NCBI GenBank assembly: GCA_900299555.1
Contig: OODV01000056.1
Span: forward strand, 1-54,057
DNA: 54,057 bases
Reading direction: 5' to 3'
DNA from: an uncultured Endozoicomonas sp.
GTDB taxonomy: Bacteria; Pseudomonadota; Gammaproteobacteria; Pseudomonadales; Endozoicomonadaceae
The translations under genes were made by a program, and so were the position numbers. Position 1 is the stretch's first letter. Each line of letters begins with the position of its first letter. This document shows, piece by piece, positions 1-7,310 of the stretch. Below the pieces are notes generated by a model. The model had not been told where the DNA came from and searched no databases. It saw nothing but the letters and a program-made list of their open reading frames with translations.

Positions 1-143
1 CGAACATTAAGCTCGAAACCCAGAGCAGCATAGACTGCTTGTAGAGTCGGTAATATAAGAGAATTGGCCAGTTCAGAAGTTACACTGGAAATGCTTTATT
101 AATTTCAGAAATAAACTTCTCAAACGTCCGTAATACCTAAGCT
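1..143. other. Left edge, no gene recognised
   Basis: This stretch lies downstream (minus strand) of the truncated YeeE/YedE fragment. Short open stretches occur on the minus strand, one running off the left edge, but they are broken by stops and match no family I recognise. It may be the start of a neighbouring gene or the sequence that replaced the rest of the transporter gene. Confidence 0.4.
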
Positions 144-281
144 CTAAAGCTGAGGAGAGATCAATCCTCCCAAAATACCGCTGATGCCAGCAATTTTTCC
201 ATTAAAGAGCAGCAGCAGTAGTCCTGCGCTGCCCATTAGCATTCCGCCCAGTAAAGACGACCATGGAATTGTGAACTCCAT
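144..281 (-). pseudogene. Truncated YeeE/YedE-family sulfur-transport protein (N-terminal 45 aa)
   Basis: The 45-codon reading frame begins with an AGGA-type ribosome binding site about six bases before ATG. It encodes a hydrophobic peptide containing [13 protein letters not shown] followed by [13 protein letters not shown], the first membrane helix and the conserved glycine-rich NG-x-IAGISGI motif of YeeE/YedE (thiosulfate/sulfur-compound transport) proteins. Half-size members of that family are usually about 140 residues, so this is only the first third; it stops right after the motif. It lies just downstream of an ArsR/BigR-like regulator on the same strand, the usual arrangement for persulfide-responsive operons. 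I infer a broken gene whose downstream part was lost; a very short functional peptide is less likely. Confidence 0.6.
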
Positions 282-342
282 AAAGCTTCCTTTGTGTTGT
301 TGTGGTTATGGAGATTGCTCTGGGTAAATAGAGCCCGGTGAA

Positions 343-639
343 TCAGGGATCACAGAATACGCTGTAAAGCGCTTTGAGAATCTCTTCAACCCGTGGATCT
401 GCCAGCGAATAAAATACCTGCTGTGATTCCTTGCGGGACTTAACCAGCTCATGTTTTCTCAATACCGTGAGGTGTTGAGAAAATGCTGACTGGCTCAGTG
501 CTGAGTATTCCTGCAGCTGACCTGCACCCATCTCTCCCTGAACCAGTTGGCAAAGCACCATAAGGCGCTCGGGGTGGGACATGATTTTCAGAATACCGGC
601 AGCTTCTGAGGCTCTGTTTTGCATCTCTTCAAGAATCAT
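343..639 (-). CDS. ArsR-family transcriptional repressor, BigR/SqrR-like
   Basis: This 98-aa winged-helix regulator has the ArsR pattern: an HPERLMVLCQL helix, the recognition helix SAFSQHLTVLRKHELV, and the wing SRKESQQVFYSL. Two cysteines are visible, C30 in RLMVLC and C96 in the C-terminal VFCDP. Their 66-residue spacing equals that of the redox pair in BigR (Cys42 and Cys108), where polysulfide or H2S forms a disulfide and releases DNA. The gene sits upstream of a YeeE/YedE fragment on the same strand, as bigR-type genes usually do. The start is ambiguous: the first ATG has a weak ribosome binding site and a second ATG follows at codon 6. The family call is firm; the persulfide-sensing role is inferred from cysteine spacing and context. 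Confidence 0.85.
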   Translation of the reverse strand: MILEEMQNRASEAAGILKIMSHPERLMVLCQLVQGEMGAGQLQEYSALSQSAFSQHLTVLRKHELVKSRKESQQVFYSLADPRVEEILKALYSVFCDP

Positions 640-710
640 AGGGAGTAAGCTTCATTATTTGCTGTCGTCAAAATAATCCCAACTCTACCAACTGACTTAG
701 TTCAGTTAAT

Positions 711-750
711 ACTATATTAGGTTGTTCTAAATTAATATATACTATATTAG
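711..750. promoter_or_regulatory. Candidate ArsR/BigR operator: repeated ACTATATTAG
   Basis: The ten-base element ACTATATTAG occurs at 711-720 and again at 741-750, exactly 30 bp apart, about three helical turns. Between them TTAG-N6-CTAA (717-730) makes a small palindrome. The block lies 70-110 bp upstream of the ArsR-family gene start, so it is a plausible autoregulatory operator and promoter region. The repeat is seen directly; the regulator assignment is inferred. Confidence 0.45.
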
Positions 751-876
751 ATTTATCTTGTATTAAGTCTTTACCCAACAGCTTATAAAGTTATCAGCAA
801 TAGCCCACCCCTTTCCGGTTTTGCTAAAATCCCGTTTTAATCCCCTGGCCTGTTAAGGCTTTCAGATGAGAAATCA

Positions 877-1611
877 ATGAGCAATGACGTAGTATTTGGC
901 CTGCACGCGGTGCAGAGCCTGTTTGAACGGTCGCCCGAGAGAGTGCTGGAACTTCAGGTTCAGAAAGGGCGAACGGATAAGCGAATCAATGCACTGGTTG
1001 ATCAGGCCAGAGATCAGGGAGTTTCTGTCCGGTTTGTTGAGCGCGGCCGTCTTGATGCCAAAGCGGATGGCGTTCATCAGGGTATTATGGCCAGAGTGTC
1101 TGCAGCACGGGTCTATCGGGAAGAAGACCTGGAAGATATTCTGGATGGGCTGGATCAACCACCATTTCTTCTGATTCTGGATGGTGTTACTGACCCGCAC
1201 AATCTGGGAGCCTGCCTGCGGACAGCGGATGCGGCAGGTGTTCATGCGGTTATCGTACCAAAAGATAAGTCAGCCAGCCTGAACGCCACTGCAACCAAAG
1301 TGGCCTGCGGAGCTGCAGACAATATACCTCTGATTCAGGTGACCAATCTTGCACGAAGTATGGAATGGCTCAAAGAGCGAGGTATCTGGATGATTGGTAC
1401 GGCAGGAGAGAGCTCCGGCAATATCTATCAGTCAGATTTAAAAGGTTCTCTGGCACTGGTGATGGGGGCAGAAGGTAAAGGGATGCGTCGATTGACCAGA
1501 GACCTTTGTGACTTGCTGATCTTTATTCCAATGGCAGGTTCAGTCAGTAGTTTGAATGTTTCAGTGGCTACAGGTGTGTGTTTGTTTGAAGCGGTTCGTC
1601 AGAGACAGTGA
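877..1611 (+). CDS. rlmB: 23S rRNA (guanosine-2'-O)-methyltransferase RlmB
   Basis: RlmB uses S-adenosylmethionine to 2'-O-methylate G2251 (E. coli numbering) in the peptidyl-transferase loop of 23S rRNA. The 244-aa protein has the expected length. An N-terminal substrate-binding domain opens with [15 protein letters not shown], followed by the SPOUT/TrmH domain with motif 1 [16 protein letters not shown], motif 2 [12 protein letters not shown] and motif 3 [17 protein letters not shown], which form the trefoil-knot cofactor pocket. The start follows a GATGAG-like ribosome binding site. In many relatives rlmB follows rnr and precedes rpsF; here the ArsR gene precedes it, and a small gene, a dipeptidase, an exporter and tamAB separate it from rpsF, so the neighbourhood has been rearranged. 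Confidence 0.97.
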   Translation: MSNDVVFGLHAVQSLFERSPERVLELQVQKGRTDKRINALVDQARDQGVSVRFVERGRLDAKADGVHQGIMARVSAARVYREEDLEDILDGLDQPPFLLILDGVTDPHNLGACLRTADAAGVHAVIVPKDKSASLNATATKVACGAADNIPLIQVTNLARSMEWLKERGIWMIGTAGESSGNIYQSDLKGSLALVMGAEGKGMRRLTRDLCDLLIFIPMAGSVSSLNVSVATGVCLFEAVRQRQ

Positions 1612-1714
1612 CAATAAACTGAAACATTCTTCGTTTTTTCCTGCATGCTGACTATCTCAAATTGTTCTCACAAAAATAGTCAGTCATTTCTATTCTTAGT
1701 GTTCTCACTTTTAT

Positions 1715-1737
1715 AACCACTCTAGTTAAGAGTGGTT
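1715..1737 (+). terminator. Hairpin downstream of rlmB
   Basis: A perfect 9-bp stem (AACCACTCT / AGAGTGGTT) with a 5-base loop lies about 100 bp after the rlmB stop. The following bases are only partly T-rich, so it may be a weak terminator or a stabilising 3' hairpin. It also argues against a TTG start at 1736 for the next gene. Confidence 0.5.
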
Positions 1738-1798
1738 GTCTCTTTGTCTGTCAAAAACAGGCTTCACAATGATTGCTACCTTGCGAGGGCTCCAACCT

Positions 1799-2347
1799 AT
1801 GAAGTCTCGGGTACTTTTTTTTCTTCTGTTATCCAGCTTATGCACGTTTGTTTACTCAGGTGTTGAGAGGCCTGCTGTCGGACCGTTGATAATGGAAATG
1901 GAGGGGAGAGGGATATATATGACCTCACCTACCGTGACTCTGACGGGAGATGACATGCTCACACTGACAGCCCCGGAGGTTGATTGGCTGGATGGCATGA
2001 AACAGGAGCATATAGATCAGCTGGCAGGAATTGATCTGTCTAAGCTTGATGAGCTGTCTGGCTATCTGGATAAAGGAATCAAGAATACGCAGGTAATTTC
2101 TTCTATGGAATTGAAGTATAAGACGGAAAATGGCTGGCGAATTGTATAAATTCATGATCGTGTTGAATCCGTCAGCAGTTCAGGTGGGAATATAGTATTC
2201 AAGTTTAAAGATCCTTTACAGATACTGCTGGACCAGGCACTGGTTCTGAAAATCTGGCCTTATCCTACTGATGGCTGTTTGATGGAGCTGGGACGTTTCC
2301 CTATGCATTCGGCCTGCTGTGACTGGTGGAACGTGTCCATAATATAA
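1799..2347 (+). pseudogene. Small secreted hypothetical protein, interrupted by one in-frame TAA
   Basis: The frame starting at ATG 1799 encodes a signal-peptide-like segment (MKSRVLFFLLLSSLCTFVYS) and then a soluble stretch. It meets TAA at 2147-2149. The same frame then continues without a stop for another 65 codons to TAA at 2345-2347, and that continuation looks like real protein (VFKFKDPLQILLDQALVLKI, then PTDGCLMELGRFPMH and SACCDWWNV). The simplest reading is one gene of about 183 codons broken by a nonsense mutation; stop readthrough or a sequencing error are alternatives. An upstream in-frame ATG at 1769 is also possible, and neither start has a good ribosome binding site. I do not recognise the family. 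A terminator follows at once. Confidence 0.55.
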
Positions 2348-2370
2348 ACAATTGGAGGTATTGAATTAAA

Positions 2371-2400
2371 AAAGCCAGCTCAGAAGAGCTGGCTTTTGTT
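2371..2400. terminator. Bidirectional intrinsic terminator
   Basis: The stem AAAGCCAGCTC / GAGCTGGCTTT (11 bp, perfect) with an AGAA loop is followed by TTTTG on the plus strand and by an A-to-T tract on the minus strand. It sits between the convergent small secreted-protein gene and the M19-lectin gene and can serve both. Confidence 0.9.
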
Positions 2401-2417
2401 TAGTACTCCCCGCTCAA

Positions 2418-5363
2418 CTAGTTCAGGCCTGCTCGCCACTTCTGGTTATCACCACCGTTGCTTTCCCATAGCACGATAGGGTCGCCACTGTTGGTGCCTG
2501 AAGCATCAATAACCATATTACCATTCAGGCGGGTACTGAATGTCCCGCCATCTTTTTTGAACTGCTGGCTGATGTTGTTTTCATCACAGTCAGCAACTTC
2601 CAGCTGAAGGCCATTGCCAATACTGCCGGATGGTACAGCCATGCACTTATTACCCGGTAATTGACTTTTAATGGTGCCTTTTACCGGATCAAAGTACCAT
2701 TGTTGTTCTGTTGACGCATTACAGCTTTTCAGCTGAATCTTGGTTCCGTTGGCTGTGTTGCCGTCGGTAACGTCCCAGCACTTTCCCTTGCGCTTATCAC
2801 GGAAATCTACCCAGCGATGAATCGCTGATTCTGGACGAAGCTCCCATTCCTGCCATCTGCGACCGTGGTATTCCCATTGGCCAACATTACCACCATTGTC
2901 GTAGTTATAGGCATCAGCAACGATATTAGGGTCATGCTTGCTGGCAAGCGTGTTCATGTTGTAAGTCCAGCGCAGGTTATCGCTGTCAACACAATCCCAG
3001 ATCACGACTTCACCGTTATTGTATGCTTGTCCACGGTTATCCAGACATTTGCTGCGATCCGCCCGGTTTTCAAACATCTCGGTTGCTTTATTGAAAATCC
3101 AGTGCTGATCGAAGGACTCATCATCACAGTCCCACAGCTGGACATTGGCGCCGTTAACCAGGTTGTTGTCATGGCCATTAATGTCCATACAACGGTTGGC
3201 CTTGCGATTGAAGATCTTTACAAATGGCTCGAGAGGATCGATATAAGCGACGCTGGTATTACCTTCAGCCCGTTCCCACATCTGTAGATAGGCTTCAGCT
3301 GAGTTCATTACAGCTTCATAAACACGGCTGGAAGCTTGTTCACGGATATCCTGAATCTCGTCTGCAAGCATACCGTAGTGCGCCATGCCTTCCTGATTGT
3401 AGTCAAATACCCGGTTACCAGACTTCTGCTTATTAAAGACCAGACCAAATTCAGAGGTGAATGGGTACTCCAGGGGATCGGTATCAGCATTGCTGCGAGG
3501 TCCATGCTGTCCACCCAGGCCACTCATATCGGTGCCCAGACCAACACCCTGGAGATAAGGTGTCTGCTCGACATGATCCAGATAACGGGAAACCCGATGT
3601 TCCACCCCATTGGCATCAGCGTTGTAGGGAGCGGCAAAACCACCGGCTTCTATCAATCGCTTGGCATTTTTGTGGATATTGCCGTCACTGCCTGAATTCA
3701 TCCAGCTATGGGATGTGACAACACCGCTGTATTGACGGGCTTCCACAATATCCATGACAGCATCAGCGGTATCCGGACTCATGTGATCCATCTCAATCAG
3801 CATGTTCTTATCGATCATACGGTTGATCAGATAAACCCCTAGTTGAGATAGGCCGTACTTATTACAGTGTTCAATCGTCTCATCGTATTCCGGGTTCAAG
3901 TTGGCGGTATTGAGAATGTCTTTAATAAACGGCACATCACCAATTAATGGGAACCCAGAAGTGAACGCAGCTCCTTTGGTGTCAACATCGCACTCTTTGG
4001 TTTCAAAGAAGCGGTTGCCAGCCAGCCATTGGCCAATATTAATAAAGCCATTTTCTACCCTGGAACCCGCTATTTGATTGTCAAACTTGTGGGTTGGGTA
4101 AATACTGCGAACGCCAAGGTCATACAGCTCGTTAAGTGCGTTCTCAACGGTATTACGGTTGCATTTGTCCTTTTGTCCACAGTTGAAAGTTTCAGATGCT
4201 TCTACCCCCATCAGAACCGCCATCTGACCATTAGCCATTACCTGACGTGCTTCCTGAGGTGATGTCACTATCTGGAAAAAACCTTTTCCGGGGCCGCCAG
4301 CCTGAGCATCAATGTAATCCTGCATATCATTCAGGCTCTGGATTTGCAGGCGAATGCTGTCCATGGTGTCACAGCTGTTTGGGTTCACCCAGCTGCCGGG
4401 GTTGACCGTGGACTGAACTTTACAGAGTACTTCATTTTCCACAAGGTGGGTGACCATGAGTTTCAGCCCCGAAAGGTAAGCTCGTTCGATCCACTTGTAG
4501 TAATACCCCATATGGCTTAACGACTGATGATTTGGCCAGAAGGGGAACTCAGGCCAGCCACGGGTGTCATAGCGGAAATTGACATCATTAAACGCATAGA
4601 GGTTACCTATGATGTCCAGGGAGCCGTCCGGACCATGGATGTCCTTACTGTCTTTCAGTGCCTCTTCAACACCCCAGCGGTGGAAAGGCTCACCATGCAT
4701 CATTTTACCGCCCATGAATTCATAGGAAGTAATATGTGTGTGTGGATCCACGTAACCTCGAACGGGAGCTGCAGGATTGCCTTTTAACCCATCTATATTT
4801 CCAGAGACGTTTACTTCCACTTCAGGGAAAGGCGTACAGTCATTCTGAGCGACCAGCTTGAATTGGGCTTCGCTGGTATAGTCATGAGGATTCAGCAGAT
4901 CAAAAAAGTAGAGTCCACCATCAGTCCAGTTATGGCGTAGCTGCCTGCCCAGACCGTTGCCGTGGAAGCTGTACAGATACTCACCACCAGATGATGGCTC
5001 TGCACTGATACGCCATTCAGCGTATTCACCGGCATAGCGCCCGGCACTGACTTCTGCCGGCAGGTGAGAGGCCAGATACCGACCGTCTACATCAGTCAGC
5101 ATGTAGTTGAAAAACGACGTTGGTTTCATAAAAAAACGGGCTGCATCGTCTGCGCTGATGCTTTCGAAACGGTAGCTGAGTCCGTTATCAATGGCACCAC
5201 CTTTATGAAACTTTTTCAGATAATTGCCGTTTTCCGGCGATTGGATGGAGTAACACCCCTGGGCAAGGCCATGAACGGCCTCTTCTGCCGTGTTTGCCTG
5301 AATGTCTGCCGATAGAAAGGCAGCACAGGCTAACAGGCCGTGACTTATACGCTTTGTTATCAT
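2418..5363 (-). CDS. Secreted M19-dipeptidase-like metallohydrolase with C-terminal ricin-type lectin regions
   Basis: The 981-aa product has a signal peptide (about residues 1-23), a beta-trefoil-like N-terminal domain (about 30-175), a catalytic domain (about 200-700) and two ricin-B-like lectin regions (about 712-850 and 855-981) with repeated Q-x-W / CxD patterns. The catalytic part shows the order of motifs of peptidase family M19 (renal dipeptidase): DPHTH (H208, H210), GVEAS (E388), PTHKFDN (H425), EMDHMS (H527), TSHSW (H552) and GLGTDMSG (D612). The first motif is HxH instead of the classical HxD, so it is a divergent member and the substrate is unknown. Cysteine-rich lectin repeats suggest glycan binding outside the cell. 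It is transcribed alone from about 5.4 kb and ends at a shared terminator. A carbohydrate-targeted peptidase or amidohydrolase is the best guess. Confidence 0.75.
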   Translation of the reverse strand: MITKRISHGLLACAAFLSADIQANTAEEAVHGLAQGCYSIQSPENGNYLKKFHKGGAIDNGLSYRFESISADDAARFFMKPTSFFNYMLTDVDGRYLASHLPAEVSAGRYAGEYAEWRISAEPSSGGEYLYSFHGNGLGRQLRHNWTDGGLYFFDLLNPHDYTSEAQFKLVAQNDCTPFPEVEVNVSGNIDGLKGNPAAPVRGYVDPHTHITSYEFMGGKMMHGEPFHRWGVEEALKDSKDIHGPDGSLDIIGNLYAFNDVNFRYDTRGWPEFPFWPNHQSLSHMGYYYKWIERAYLSGLKLMVTHLVENEVLCKVQSTVNPGSWVNPNSCDTMDSIRLQIQSLNDMQDYIDAQAGGPGKGFFQIVTSPQEARQVMANGQMAVLMGVEASETFNCGQKDKCNRNTVENALNELYDLGVRSIYPTHKFDNQIAGSRVENGFINIGQWLAGNRFFETKECDVDTKGAAFTSGFPLIGDVPFIKDILNTANLNPEYDETIEHCNKYGLSQLGVYLINRMIDKNMLIEMDHMSPDTADAVMDIVEARQYSGVVTSHSWMNSGSDGNIHKNAKRLIEAGGFAAPYNADANGVEHRVSRYLDHVEQTPYLQGVGLGTDMSGLGGQHGPRSNADTDPLEYPFTSEFGLVFNKQKSGNRVFDYNQEGMAHYGMLADEIQDIREQASSRVYEAVMNSAEAYLQMWERAEGNTSVAYIDPLEPFVKIFNRKANRCMDINGHDNNLVNGANVQLWDCDDESFDQHWIFNKATEMFENRADRSKCLDNRGQAYNNGEVVIWDCVDSDNLRWTYNMNTLASKHDPNIVADAYNYDNGGNVGQWEYHGRRWQEWELRPESAIHRWVDFRDKRKGKCWDVTDGNTANGTKIQLKSCNASTEQQWYFDPVKGTIKSQLPGNKCMAVPSGSIGNGLQLEVADCDENNISQQFKKDGGTFSTRLNGNMVIDASGTNSGDPIVLWESNGGDNQKWRAGLN

Positions 5364-5484
5364 GGAGATCTCTTGAATGTTATTTTTATTATTAGCCAGG
5401 TTCTGGAGACAACCTCAACTCAACAGATCCTTGGTCAACAATTCATCAGTGCTCTAATGAATTCATTTCCCAAAAATTACTATA

Positions 5485-5498
5485 CAAACGTTCGTTTG
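5485..5498. promoter_or_regulatory. Candidate TetR-type operator palindrome
   Basis: CAAACG-TT-CGTTTG is a perfect 14-bp palindrome about 120 bp upstream of the M19-lectin gene start and downstream of the MATE gene. Palindromes of this form are typical operators of TetR-family repressors, and it also fits the CAAAC-N4-GTTTG pattern seen upstream of the acyl-CoA dehydrogenase at 42.2 kb. No TetR gene is in the window, so the regulator is unknown. Confidence 0.4.
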
Positions 5499-5621
5499 AT
5501 AGCGCAAAAAAACATGAAAAAAATTCACAAAACATAGCGATCATTGATTGTGTGCATTTGTATTGCTGAATATTTCTACGACGGATTGCTACCCGGTAAA
5601 CAGATTGCTCATGAAAGCCGC

Positions 5622-7118
5622 TCAGTTTGTATCCTTCGCTGGCTCTTCCTCCGCAATTTCCTGACATTCTGCTTCCTGGGCGAGTTGTCCCAAGTGTGCA
5701 GAATCGGATGCCAGAGGGCTTAGAGGGCAGGGGATGGATATTTCTTCTTCAAAATGGATTTGCTCTAGTGGTTGGTCTGCCTGTTCACTGGCAATCTTCT
5801 GCCCAATCTGATTGACCAACCTGAATGAGAAAAAGACAGCCAATACGGAAAACACAATGCCGCCAATGGCCTGTCCTGATAACACACCAAAGGCTCCATC
5901 TATTTTTCCTCCGAGCATGATAAAAGGCACTGTACCAATAGTGGCTTTACCCCAGTTAAATAATGTCGACCAGCCCGGCTTGCCCAGATTATTAAACGAG
6001 GCGTTAGCAACAAATAGCGCACCGTTGAAAACAAAGCTGATGGCAATCCAGGTACAGAAAAAGTGAATAATCTGAGTAGCTTCCCCCTTCGTGCGGAAAA
6101 GCAGCACAAGATAGTCCTGTATGAGGAAAACAATCACCGAAACAACGGTTATGTAGACCGTTGAAAACAGATAGGCATTTTTAAGACTCTGTTTGACACG
6201 GCCAACCAACCGGGCTCCATGGTTCTGTCCGATAATTGGGCCAATAGCCCCTGATAATGCGAATACGACGCCGAAAGCAACAGGGGTGATACGACCAATA
6301 ATGGCATACCCAGCCACGACCCCATTGCCAAAACTAGCAAGTTCCCGCATAACCAGCACAGAGCTGATGGGCATGGCCAGATTGGTGAGAATAGCGGGGA
6401 TTGCAATATGGAGGATATCACCTATATCCCGGTAAAACTGTTGTAGATTCACCTTGCACAGCAACTTGTGGACTTTAATGGCGCCGTATGCAGATGTGTA
6501 GAAAATCGTGATCCGGGCCAAGACGGAAGCAATGGCTGCACCTTCTATGTCCATGTCCAACATAAAAATAAATACGGGATCCAACACCGCATTGACAGCA
6601 CCACCGGACAATGTGGATCCCATTGACCGCTTTGCATCGCCGACAGACCTCAGTGCAGCACCAAAACACATAGCAATCGCCAGAATTGGCATAGAGGGAA
6701 TCATAATCTTCAGGTACTGGGTCGCCAGTGAATGAACTTCACCGCGGGCACCAACCAAGTCTAAAAGCTCTGGAATAAATAACCAGACCACCAAAGCGAT
6801 CACACTGGTGGACAACCCGCCAAGAATCACTGTGTTGGCCAGAAACTGACAGGCTCTATCCCGCTCCTTTGCACCGATTGCTTTTGACAATAGTGCCCCT
6901 GTGGCAATGGAGAGCCCGATGCCAATGGATGTGGTGACAAATAAAACCGTGCTCGCATACCCTACAGCTGCAGCAAGAAACTTTTCCCCCAGCAGGCTAA
7001 GGAAAAACAAATCCAGCATATCAACCACAAAAAGCGCAGTAATACCCACCGCATTACTCAGGCTCATTAAGGTGATATGGCGCATGGTTGAGCCGTGGGT
7101 AAAACGGGCATGAGGCAT
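5622..7118 (-). CDS. MATE-family efflux transporter
   Basis: This 498-aa inner-membrane protein has about twelve hydrophobic segments in the two-half MATE pattern. Characteristic features are the first helix with SNAVGITALFVVDMLDLFFL, the cytoplasmic SKAIGAKERDRA turn after helix 2, GAALRSVGDAKRSM near helix 5 and the second-half QNHGARLVGRV turn (equivalent to Q-N-x-GA). MATE proteins export cationic drugs, organic ions or metabolites by Na+ or H+ antiport. The C-terminal tail (about 60 residues) is acidic and hydrophilic, longer than usual. It stands between tamB and the M19-lectin gene, all on the minus strand but with separate spacing, so co-transcription is uncertain. The substrate cannot be inferred. 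Confidence 0.92.
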   Translation of the reverse strand: MPHARFTHGSTMRHITLMSLSNAVGITALFVVDMLDLFFLSLLGEKFLAAAVGYASTVLFVTTSIGIGLSIATGALLSKAIGAKERDRACQFLANTVILGGLSTSVIALVVWLFIPELLDLVGARGEVHSLATQYLKIMIPSMPILAIAMCFGAALRSVGDAKRSMGSTLSGGAVNAVLDPVFIFMLDMDIEGAAIASVLARITIFYTSAYGAIKVHKLLCKVNLQQFYRDIGDILHIAIPAILTNLAMPISSVLVMRELASFGNGVVAGYAIIGRITPVAFGVVFALSGAIGPIIGQNHGARLVGRVKQSLKNAYLFSTVYITVVSVIVFLIQDYLVLLFRTKGEATQIIHFFCTWIAISFVFNGALFVANASFNNLGKPGWSTLFNWGKATIGTVPFIMLGGKIDGAFGVLSGQAIGGIVFSVLAVFFSFRLVNQIGQKIASEQADQPLEQIHFEEEISIPCPLSPLASDSAHLGQLAQEAECQEIAEEEPAKDTN

Positions 7119-7310
7119 AGTCGGCCTTACGATTGTATGGGGTTGAATGAGTTGAGAATTAAGAGCGACTTAAACCTCAATGAATTAAGTGGAATCGCAG
7201 ATGAACAGCTCACCAGACAGTCATCACTATGATCGGCAACAGGGGATACTTTAATACATTCATTCATATCTCGATGGGAGATTGAATTCGTAGTTTGAAT
7301 CTGAATGGAT

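Noticed and set aside
1736-1798. TTG start giving a longer small secreted protein
   Set aside because: It lies inside the arm of a hairpin and places residues before a clear signal peptide.
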